Shown: one piece after another, positions 50,107 through 57,262 of the stretch
Layout: each line of letters opens with the position of its first letter
How positions within the stretch are numbered: the first letter of the stretch is position 1
NCBI GenBank assembly: GCA_963803245.1
Contig: CAWDLI010000004.1
Location: 124,001-188,000 of the forward strand
Origin: JACVRW01 sp963803245
GTDB taxonomy: Bacteria; Actinomycetota; Thermoleophilia; Solirubrobacterales; Thermoleophilaceae
Length of the DNA: 64,000 bases
Direction of reading: 5' to 3'
The notes under the pieces: generated by a model
Seen by the model: the letters and a program-made list of their open reading frames with translations, nothing else
What the model was told of the DNA's origin: nothing
The model's database searches: none
Translations under genes and position numbers: made by a program

Positions 50107-51570
50107 GCCGCCCGCTGCTGCTCGGGATCGACGAGGGCACCTCGGCGGTCAAGGCGGTCCTATACGACACCGACCTCCTGCCGCAGACCGAGGCCCGGAG
50201 GGAGAAGCCGCTCGCGCATCCGCGGGCCGGGTGGGTGGAGCAGGATCCGCAGGACGTGATGGTGGCGGTGGTGGACGCCGTCGGCGAGCTTCTCGCGGCC
50301 GCGGACGGCGAGGTGGTGGCGTGCGGTCTCGACCACCAGGGTGAGTCGGTGCTCGCCTGGAACGCCGAGAGCGGAGAGCCGCTCACCCCGATCGTGACCT
50401 GGCAGGACAAGCGCTCGCAGGAGGTGCTGGATCGCCTAGAGGCCTCCGGCGCCGACGCCGAGGTCAAGGAGCGCAGCGGCATGCCCCTCGACCCATACTT
50501 CTCGGCGGGCAAGCTCACCTGGCTGCTCGAGCACGAGCCCGCGGTCCAGAGCGCGCTCGATGGCGGGGACCCTGCGCCTCGGCACCGTCGACTCGTGGCT
50601 GTGCGACATGCTCGGCTCCGGCTTCGCCACCGACCCGTCGACCGCGTCGCGCACACAGCTCTCCGCTCCCGGCGCCCCGGACTGGGATCCGCGGCTGCTC
50701 GAAGCGTTCGGGGTGCCGCGCGACTCGCTGCCGGCGATCCGGGACAGCGTGGGCGACCTCGGGGTGCTCCGCCATCCGGACTGGCCGATCGAGCTGCCGC
50801 TGCGCGCGCAGGTGGTGGACCAGCAGGCGGCGCTGGCCGGCGCCGGCTGCACGGAGCCGGGACGGGTCAAGGCCACCTACGGCACCGGCGTGTTCGTACT
50901 CGCGCACGCGGGAACCGAACGGCCCGATCCCGCGGAGGGCGGATTGCTGCCGACCGTCGCGTGGCGAGTGGACGGGCAGGTGGAGTACGCGCTCGACGGG
51001 GGCGTCTTCACCGCCGGCGCGCTCCTCGAATGGCTGAGCCGCGACCTCGGGCTCGCGGCGGACCCGCCGGCGCTGGCCGCGCTCGCCTCGGAGGTGGAGG
51101 ACAACGCCGGCGTCCGGGTGCTGCCGGCGCTCGCGGGTGTCGGTGCGCCGTGGTGGCGGCCGGGGGCGACCGCGGTCATCGCCGGGCTCACCGGGCGCGC
51201 GCGTGCGGGGCACGTGGCGCGAGCCGCCCTCGAGTCGATCGCATGGCGGGTGGCGGACATCGTCGCCGTCGTGTCCGAGCACGCCGAGCCCGCGGCGCTC
51301 AGGGTCGACGGCGGCCTGACGCGCGACCCGCTGCTGCTCCGCCTGCAAGCGGACACGGCCGGAGTTCCGGTGGAGCCGGGAGCGATCGACGCGACCGCCG
51401 CCGGCGCTGCCGCGCTCGCCGCGGTGGGCGCAGGGGTGTGGTCATCCACGCGCGAGATCGGCGAGCGGGTACCCACCGGCGGCCGGATCGAGCCCGAGCG
51501 CGACGACGCCTGGCGCAAACGCGAGCACGCCGCGTGGCGCGAGTTCGTCACCCGCGCCGTCGAGCTCTGA
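50103..51570 (+). pseudogene. FGGY-family carbohydrate (glycerol-like) kinase with a single-base frameshift
   Basis: ATG 50103 overlaps the upstream stop (ATGA). The N-terminal half reads LLGIDEGTSAVKAVLYD, GLDHQGESVLAWN, TWQDKRS and runs to ALDGG. At the GGGG run 50565-50568 the frame must lose one base to continue as TLRLGTVDSWLCDML and YGTGVFVLAHAG, through LRVDGGLTRDPLLLRL to REFVTRAVEL. The joined product is about 488 residues, normal for FGGY kinases, and both halves look well conserved. A recent indel or a homopolymer sequencing error is likely; programmed shifting is less likely. Confidence 0.85.
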
Positions 51571-52110
51571 GAGGGCCTCGGAGCGGTGTAACTCGGGCCT
51601 CCGGCGCCTTCTTCGGCGCTCGCCGGCCCTGCCGTGGAGGTGTAACCGGCCGCGCCGGTTCCGCTTCGGGCCTGGGTTTGCGGAGGTGTAACCGGTAGTG
51701 AGGACCGGTTTGGGGGTCTGGTCTCGGCGCGGCGACCCGTCAGCCGCCGCGGAGCGACGTAATGCGGCAACTCGTCCGGACGACGGACCCCAAGGGCACT
51801 CCGCGATCGGATGTGAGACCGGCGCCGAGAGGTCCGGCGGCCAGAGAAAGGTTCGGGGGTGAACCTTTCCGATGAGCATCCGGATCGCAGGAGATCGGCG
51901 GCCGGATCTCCGCCGTCGCCGGCGGCGAGTCGTTCGCGCCAGGTCTACCCGAGATCATCGAATCCCTATGCAAATTGCGCTGAATCCGGTAGAAACGTCA
52001 CGGCATAGCGCAGATTCGTCCGCCGCGATCTGCGCATACTCACCGCCCGCCCCGGGCACAAGGCCCCTACGGGGCTAGGTCGAGCCGTCGACGACAGACA
52101 CGCCAGCGAT
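51571..52110. other. 540-base intergenic region with several hairpins and no gene
   Basis: Beyond the GGAGGTGT repeats it contains GAAAGGTTC-GGGGGT-GAACCTTTC (51846-51869, nine-bp perfect stem), GCGCAGAT/ATCTGCGC (52008-52015 with 52028-52035) and GCCCC-TAC-GGGGC (52063-52075). The 51950-52010 part is distinctly AT-richer than the rest. No translated frame with codon use like neighbours was seen. It is the leader region of the proline-rich surface protein and may carry a cis-regulatory RNA; I could not match it to a known riboswitch class. Confidence 0.45.
51637..51710. repeat. Repeated hairpin element GGAGGTGTAACCGG (two clear copies, one divergent)
   Basis: GGAGGTGTAACCGG occurs at 51636-51649 and 51682-51695; a divergent GCGGTGTAACTCGG is at 51583-51596. 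In the two good copies the repeat runs into a seven-bp stem: AACCGGC-CGC-GCCGGTT (51644-51660) and AACCGGT-AGTGAGG-ACCGGTT (51690-51710). The last pair differs C-G versus T-A, a compensatory change. The + strand shows a Shine-Dalgarno-like GGAGGTG and the minus strand its anti-sequence. Role unknown; they lie after the FGGY kinase. Confidence 0.5.
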
Positions 52111-54219
52111 TTGGCAGACGCAACACGTCACCTACCCACAGCGCCCACGAGAGCCCTCCGGGTTCTCCTCGTCACGCTCGCCCTCGCCCTCCTCGCAGTA
52201 CTCGCCCCCAGCACCGCCGCCGCGCAGCTCCCGATCGACCTCCCCGACGTCCCGGTCGACGTCGGGGACCTGACCGCCCCCGCCCAGCCGGACCCAGCGC
52301 CGGCCGATCCCGCTCCGGCAGGGCCCGCCGAGCCCGCTGAGCCCGCTGAGCCCGCGGCGGAAACGCCGGCGGAACCGGCGACGCCCGCCGAGCCCGCCGT
52401 CGACGTGCCTGCCGTCGTGGACGAGGCGACCGACACGGTGGGCGATGTCATCGCGCCGGAGCCCGAGCCCACACCGGCTCCGGAGGCCGAGACGCCCGTC
52501 CCGACCGACGACTCCGGTCCGGTGCCCACCGACCCGGTCGACGCGCTTCCGGTGCCGGATACGACCGAGCCGGATCCGGTCACCACGCCCGCTCCCGACG
52601 ACTCCTCCGGCCCGGTCATCACCGACCCGATCGACCCGCTCCCCCTGCCGGAGCTCCCGCCCATTCTGGACCCGGTCCCCCCGACCACCCCGGACGACTC
52701 CAGCGGCCCGATCGTCCTGCCGGACCCGATCGACCCGCTGCCGCTCCCCGAGCTCCCGCCGATCCTCGACCCGGTCACCCCGACCACCCCCGACGACTCC
52801 AGCGGCCCGATCGTCCTGCCGGACCCGATCGACCCGCTGCCGCTCCCCGAGCTCCCGCCGATCCTCGACCCGGTCACCCCCACCACCCCCGACGACTCCA
52901 GCGGCCCGATCGTCCTGCCGGACCCGATCGACCCGCTGCCGCTCCCCGAGCTCCCCCCGATCCTCGACCCGGTCACCCCCACCACCCCCGACGACTCCAG
53001 CGGCCCGATCGTCCTGCCGGACCCGATCGACCCGCTGCCGCTCCCCGAGCTCCCCCCGATCCTCGACCCGGTCACCCCCACCACCCCCGACGACTCCAGC
53101 GGCCCGATCGTGCTGCCGGACCCGATGCCGCTCCCGCTGCCCGAGCTCCCCCCGATCCTCGACCCGGTCATCCCGTCCACACCGGACGACGACTCGAGCG
53201 GCCCCGTGCTCCTCCCCGAGCTCCCGCTCCCCGAGCTGCCGCCGATTCTCGACCCGGTTACACCCACCACGCCGGATGACTCGAGTGGCCCGGTGCTCCT
53301 CCCCGAGCTCCCGCTCCCTGAGCTCCCGCTGCCCGAGCTCCCCCCGATCCTCGATCCGGTTACACCCACCACACCCGATGATTCCACCGGGCCCGTGGTG
53401 CTCCCCGACCCGATCGACATCCTCCCGCTGCCCGAGCTCCCGCCGATCCTCGACCCGGTGGTTCCGATCCTTCCCGACCCGGTGATCCCGGTGCTTCCCG
53501 TGCTTCCGGATCCGCCGCCGCCGGCCGACTCCGCGCCCCTCATTCCGGTGCTGCCCGCTCTGCCCCCGGTGGTCGCTCCCGTGGCCGAGCTACTGAACCC
53601 GGTGGAAGAGGTCGTGCCTCCGCCCGCCCCGCCCACCCCCGGACCGCCGCAGCTGCAGCTCCCGGCGCTGCCCACGGTCGAGCTTCCGGCGCCGACCGCC
53701 ACGGCCGCGCCCGTGAGCTCGTACACCGCTCCTCCCTCCGCACCGGCGAGCGGCCCGCCGCCGCCGCCGGACACGCCGCTGCCCTGGTCCTTCTCCGGGA
53801 GCGTCGGCGGCTTCCTCGACGGCGCCGGCGACACGAACGGCCTCATGCCCGCCGCCGGCCCGCTCTCGCTGTTCTCCCCCTCCGCCGCCGGGCTCTGGGC
53901 CTCCCAGAGCAGCGCCGCCCTCGCGATGGCCACCGTGGCGACCAGGGTCTTCGGGACCGCGCCGCGGTCCGCCGATCCGGGATCGCAGGACGCACCTCCT
54001 TCTCAGCCCACGCCGGCTCCCGACAACCCCGCACCGACGCAGGCTCCCGGTGGAGCCACCGCCGGTGGCGGATCGGCGGGCAACGGCTTCTCCGGCGCAC
54101 TCTTCGCCGGGCTCCTTGCGTTCCTGGGCCTCGCCGCCCTGCGCATGGGCCCACTGGTGATGGCCTCGGCCCGACTGCGGCCGCAGGCCTACATCGCCCT
54201 TCTCGAACGCCCCGGCTAG
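52111..54219 (+). CDS. Proline-rich repeat surface protein with C-terminal membrane anchor
   Basis: 702 residues from TTG 52111, with no clear ribosome-binding site. A signal peptide (RALRVLLVTLALALLAVLAP) precedes an Ala/Pro/Glu-rich stalk, nine repeats of about 33 residues around DDSSGPIVLPDPIDPLPL and PELPPILDPVTPTTP (52597-53460), a second Pro-rich segment, a predicted folded region (SLFSPSAAGLWASQSSAALA) and a final hydrophobic helix (GALFAGLLAFLGLAALRMGP) with basic tail. It should be exported and membrane-anchored, spanning the wall as a stiff, acidic stalk. The next gene, with two peptidoglycan-binding domains, starts 71 bases later on the same strand. Confidence 0.75.
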   Translation: MADATRHLPTAPTRALRVLLVTLALALLAVLAPSTAAAQLPIDLPDVPVDVGDLTAPAQPDPAPADPAPAGPAEPAEPAEPAAETPAEPATPAEPAVDVPAVVDEATDTVGDVIAPEPEPTPAPEAETPVPTDDSGPVPTDPVDALPVPDTTEPDPVTTPAPDDSSGPVITDPIDPLPLPELPPILDPVPPTTPDDSSGPIVLPDPIDPLPLPELPPILDPVTPTTPDDSSGPIVLPDPIDPLPLPELPPILDPVTPTTPDDSSGPIVLPDPIDPLPLPELPPILDPVTPTTPDDSSGPIVLPDPIDPLPLPELPPILDPVTPTTPDDSSGPIVLPDPMPLPLPELPPILDPVIPSTPDDDSSGPVLLPELPLPELPPILDPVTPTTPDDSSGPVLLPELPLPELPLPELPPILDPVTPTTPDDSTGPVVLPDPIDILPLPELPPILDPVVPILPDPVIPVLPVLPDPPPPADSAPLIPVLPALPPVVAPVAELLNPVEEVVPPPAPPTPGPPQLQLPALPTVELPAPTATAAPVSSYTAPPSAPASGPPPPPDTPLPWSFSGSVGGFLDGAGDTNGLMPAAGPLSLFSPSAAGLWASQSSAALAMATVATRVFGTAPRSADPGSQDAPPSQPTPAPDNPAPTQAPGGATAGGGSAGNGFSGALFAGLLAFLGLAALRMGPLVMASARLRPQAYIALLERPG
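52597..53460 (+). repeat. Tandem coding repeat, 99-base period
   Basis: Nine units encode PDDSSGP...PELPPILDPV. Units two to five (from 52693, 52792, 52891, 52990) are nearly identical at the nucleotide level with exact 99-base spacing; the later ones vary in length by deletion or insertion of LPELPLPE modules. The near-identity indicates recent unit duplication or gene conversion. Unit number may vary between strains. Confidence 0.9.
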
Positions 54220-54261
54220 CCACCCCTGGCTAGCCCTTGCCGGTCGCCCCTGCGCGACCGG
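54214..54261 (+). other. Double hairpin between the surface-protein and peptidoglycan-binding genes
   Basis: GGCTAGCC at 54214-54221 pairs with the identical, self-complementary GGCTAGCC at 54228-54235, and the stop codon TAG lies within the first arm. CCGGTCGC (54240-54247) pairs GCGACCGG (54254-54261), loop CCCTGC. No U-run follows. The pair may attenuate or protect the message between two cotranscribed genes. Confidence 0.4.
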
Positions 54262-54290
54262 TGTCTCACCGCTCGAGAAGGAGTCTTTGG

Positions 54291-56120
54291 ATGTTCGGAA
54301 AGAGAGGATCCTCAGCCGTAGGCAGCAGGCTGGTGGGTTTGCTCGTGGGAGTGGCGCTCATGCTGGGCGTCCCCCAGGCCGCGATGGCGGCCGAGCAGAC
54401 GCACGGCGCGGCCCTGCTTGCCAGCGGAGCGGGATACGGGACCGTTGACGGTTCCGGGCCCGTCGAGGGGCTGCAGCGGCGGCTGCAACTGCTCGGCGAG
54501 AGCCCCGGACCGGTGGACGGCCTGTTCGGACCGCTGACGGAAGGGGCCGTGCGCCGCCTCCAGCAGCGCTCGGGATTGGCGGCGGACGGGATCGTGGGAC
54601 CGGCCACGCGCAAGGCATTGCGCACGGCGCAGCCGCGACCGGTCCGCATCGGTGCCGGATATGGCGTGCCCGGCGGATCGCCGCAGGTGAAGGCGCTCCA
54701 GCGGGATCTCCGTGCGGCGGGCCGGACGGTCGGCCCGATCGACGGTGTGTACGGACCCCGCACCCAGGCCGCCGTGAGCCGCCTGCAGGCCGCGAACGAC
54801 CTCGCGGTCGACGGGGTGGCGGGACCCCAGACGTACACGGCCCTCGACCGCCTGCGTGGCGACGAGAGCCGGAAGGTGAGTGGTGAGACGGACACGGAGC
54901 GGCGAGGCTCCGGAAGCGGCGAGCAGGCGACCTCGGATGACCGGCGGGCGAGCGCCGAGCCTCCGGAGCAGGCACCTGCCGAGAACCCGCCCGCGGAGCG
55001 GGCCGAGCGACCGGCTCCCGAGCAGCCGGCCGCGACCCCCGCGTCCGAGAGCACGGACGAGGGCGGGGAAATGCCATGGCTGGGAATCGCCATAGGCGTG
55101 GCCCTGGCCGGGCTGGCGATCGTGCTGTTCCTGTTGCGCGATCGGCTGCCGTTCAGGAAGCCGCCGACAACCGTCATCCCGCTCGGACGCGGGCTGGCGC
55201 TCGAGGGCGAGAGCAGGGACCCGGAGATAGGCCGGTTCCACGGAACCGCCTACGCCGTCGAGATACCGGAGGTCAAGGACGCGGAGCAGCGGGCCGAGGG
55301 AAGCAGGTTCTTCGTGCTCGACCCGGGGCGCCGGCTGCCCTTCTGGGTGGATTACTCGGAGGTGCAGACTCCGCTGCCGCCCGCGCTGCAGGCCCACCCG
55401 GGACCATTGGTGGGGCAACGCGGGCTGCGGCCGGGCACACGGGTGCTGGGCTACGTGACCGTGCCGCCCACGGTCCCGGAGCGGCAGTCGGAGCTGTACG
55501 AGCAGCTCGCGCGGATCGAGGGCCTCTGCAAGCGGCGGAAGTTCGAGCTGCTGGGAGTGGTCCGCGACGTCGAGCCGAACGGCGAGGACGTTCTCGAGCG
55601 GCCGGGCGTGCGCTACGCGATGGAGCGCTTCGCCGCGCACGAGGCGAGTGCCCTGGTCGTGTCGGACGTGAACCGGCTCGCCGGCTCGCGGCCGCAGCTC
55701 GACTCGCTGCTCGGACGGCTGGCCGAGGCCGGGGTGGCGCTCGTGGCGCTCGAGCCGGAGCTCGACACCTCCACCGAGGAGGGCCGTGAGGTGGTCCGCC
55801 AGCTGGACATCGTCCGCAGGGAGCGGGCGAAGCTCGGCGGCGGCAAGCCGCGACCCGGCAAGGGCGGGCGCGCCGCGCCTGCCACCGCGCCGGCCGATCC
55901 CAACGGCCTCCGCGAGCGGGTCGCGGGGCTGCGCGATCGAGGCGAATCGCTCCAGGGCATCGCCGACGCCCTGGGCGCCGCCGAGGGCGGGAGCGAGCGG
56001 CGCAACGTGGTGCCGCTGCATTCGCCGCGCTTCCAGCGCAACCGAGCCGACGACTCCGAGGAGGAACCGGAGGAATCCGAAGCCGACCGTCCGGTCGAGG
56101 AAGGGAGCCGGAAGGGCTGA
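54291..56120 (+). CDS. Transmembrane peptidoglycan-binding protein with a degenerate serine-recombinase domain
   Basis: 609 residues from ATG 54291 (AAGGAG at 54278-54283). Residues 12-33 form a signal peptide; about 55-112 and 129-187 are two PG_binding_1 domains (LQRRLQLLGESPGPVDGLFG; ALQRDLRAAGRTVGPIDGVYG). A charged linker follows to 260, and residues 263-282 form a membrane helix followed by RDRLPFRK. Residues about 385-507 match the resolvase catalytic fold: GYVTVP, LERPGVRYAMERFAAHEASALVV, NRLAGSRPQLDSLLGRL, DTSTEEGREVVRQLD. The catalytic serine in GYxRVS is proline (392), the arginine before it threonine (390), and DRLxR reads NRLAG. An HTH-like segment (LRDRGESLQGIADALGAAEG) lies at 547-566. 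Confidence 0.82.
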   Translation: MFGKRGSSAVGSRLVGLLVGVALMLGVPQAAMAAEQTHGAALLASGAGYGTVDGSGPVEGLQRRLQLLGESPGPVDGLFGPLTEGAVRRLQQRSGLAADGIVGPATRKALRTAQPRPVRIGAGYGVPGGSPQVKALQRDLRAAGRTVGPIDGVYGPRTQAAVSRLQAANDLAVDGVAGPQTYTALDRLRGDESRKVSGETDTERRGSGSGEQATSDDRRASAEPPEQAPAENPPAERAERPAPEQPAATPASESTDEGGEMPWLGIAIGVALAGLAIVLFLLRDRLPFRKPPTTVIPLGRGLALEGESRDPEIGRFHGTAYAVEIPEVKDAEQRAEGSRFFVLDPGRRLPFWVDYSEVQTPLPPALQAHPGPLVGQRGLRPGTRVLGYVTVPPTVPERQSELYEQLARIEGLCKRRKFELLGVVRDVEPNGEDVLERPGVRYAMERFAAHEASALVVSDVNRLAGSRPQLDSLLGRLAEAGVALVALEPELDTSTEEGREVVRQLDIVRRERAKLGGGKPRPGKGGRAAPATAPADPNGLRERVAGLRDRGESLQGIADALGAAEGGSERRNVVPLHSPRFQRNRADDSEEEPEESEADRPVEEGSRKG

Positions 56121-56210
56121 TCTTCGGGGACGCCTCGACCACCGCCTGCACCGCGCGCAGGCCGGCGGGCGACCCCAATCCAAGCTACCCGAAGGACGGG
56201 CAAGCGCCAG

Positions 56211-56255
56211 CGCCCCGGGCGCCGTGGACACGGAAGTCCGCGGTAGCCCGGGGCG
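56211..56255 (+). terminator. Long GC hairpin after the peptidoglycan-binding/recombinase-like gene
   Basis: CGCCCCGGGC (56211-56220) pairs perfectly with GCCCGGGGCG (56246-56255). The stem extends internally with CCGTGGAC/GTCCGCGG (one wobble), loop ACGGAA. A TTTT run lies 12 bases after it. It is a probable terminator of the 54291-56120 gene. Confidence 0.55.
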
Positions 56256-56280
56256 TGGGCGCAACGTTTTGCGGCGGCGC

Positions 56281-56310
56281 TTGACAGCCGCCATACGGCA
56301 GGCATAGCCT
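56281..56310 (+). promoter_or_regulatory. Promoter of the APH-DMGDH-ATP-grasp operon
   Basis: TTGACA at 56281-56286, an 18-base spacer, TAGCCT at 56305-56310, 13 bases before ATG 56324. The 5' untranslated region should be about six bases, too short for a Shine-Dalgarno sequence. Confidence 0.6.
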
Positions 56311-56323
56311 CGCCGCCGTCCCG

Positions 56324-57262
56324 ATGCACGAGGAGATAACGATCCCTGAGCTGACCGAGGTGGTGGCCCGTGTGGCCGCTCTCCTCGGCCCGCGCGAAGG
56401 CGCCGTGATCGCACTCGACGGGGGGATCACCAATCGCAACTTCCGGGTCCGGTTCGGCGGCACCGACTATGTCGTGCGGCTGCCGGGCAAGGACACCTCG
56501 CTGCTGGGCATCGACCGCCAGGCGGAGTGCACCGCGAACAAGCACGCCGCGGACCTCGGCATAGCGCCGCCGGTGGTCGCGTTCCTCGAGAGCCCGCCCT
56601 GCCTCATCACCCGCTTCATCGAGGGTCGCGAGATGACCGCCGAGGAGCTGCGCGAGCCGGCCACCCTCGCGCAGGTGGCCCGCGCCCTGCGGAGCTTTCA
56701 CGACTCGGGAGTCGAGCTGCCCACCACGTTCGACTCGTTCAAGGTCGTAGAGGAATACGCGTCCACGGCGGCGTCGCGAGGGGTGGCGGCTCCGCGCGAG
56801 CTGCAGGAGGCCCTGGTCCGCTCCCGGGCGATCCAGGAAGCCGTGTCGGGACACGACGAGCATCTCCCGGTGCCCTGTCACGACGACCTCCTGAGCGCCA
56901 ACTTCCTCCATGACGGCGAGCACGTCCGGATCGTCGACTGGGAGTACGCCGGAATGGGCGACCGCTACTTCGACCTGGGGAACTTCGCGGTCAACAACGA
57001 GCTCGGCCCACCCGAAGAGGACATGCTGCTCGGCGAGTACTTCGGCGAGCCGGCCACCGAGCGGCGGCGCGCGACGCTCGCGCTCTTCCGCTACATGTCC
57101 GACTTCCGCGAGGCCATGTGGGGGGTGCTCCAGACGGCGGTGTCCAACATCAAGTTCGACTTCGAGGACTACGCGCGGAGGCACTTCGCGCGGCTGACGG
57201 AGGCGGGGGCCGACCCGCGCTTCGAGGCCCGGCTCCAGGAGGCCCGTGCCGGCAGGCCGTGA
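56324..57262 (+). CDS. APH/choline-kinase-like phosphotransferase
   Basis: 312 residues. Kinase-like features: ALDGGITNRNFRVRFGGTDYVV (nucleotide loop and lysine-equivalent region), the catalytic loop PVPCHDDLLSANFLHDG and the metal-binding IVDWEYAGMGDRYFDLGNF. This is the LicA/choline-kinase branch of the aminoglycoside phosphotransferase family. The acceptor is probably a small amino alcohol or sugar. It is first in an operon with a dimethylglycine-dehydrogenase-like gene that it overlaps by 17 bases. Confidence 0.88.
   Translation: MHEEITIPELTEVVARVAALLGPREGAVIALDGGITNRNFRVRFGGTDYVVRLPGKDTSLLGIDRQAECTANKHAADLGIAPPVVAFLESPPCLITRFIEGREMTAEELREPATLAQVARALRSFHDSGVELPTTFDSFKVVEEYASTAASRGVAAPRELQEALVRSRAIQEAVSGHDEHLPVPCHDDLLSANFLHDGEHVRIVDWEYAGMGDRYFDLGNFAVNNELGPPEEDMLLGEYFGEPATERRRATLALFRYMSDFREAMWGVLQTAVSNIKFDFEDYARRHFARLTEAGADPRFEARLQEARAGRP

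Noticed and set aside
51840..51870. c-di-AMP (ydaO) riboswitch upstream of a wall-related gene
   Set aside because: GGGGGTGAACC resembles one conserved segment, but the paired GGGGA/ACC partner and the closing helices of that class are not found. Kept only as a hairpin.
52597..53460. CRISPR-like tandem repeat
   Set aside because: The 99-base units are contiguous, in frame and encode a proline-rich repeat; there are no distinct spacers and no cas genes nearby.
54291..56120. Site-specific integrase of a mobile element
   Set aside because: The protein has a signal peptide and membrane helix, lacks the catalytic serine, and no attachment sites, excisionase or other element genes are present.
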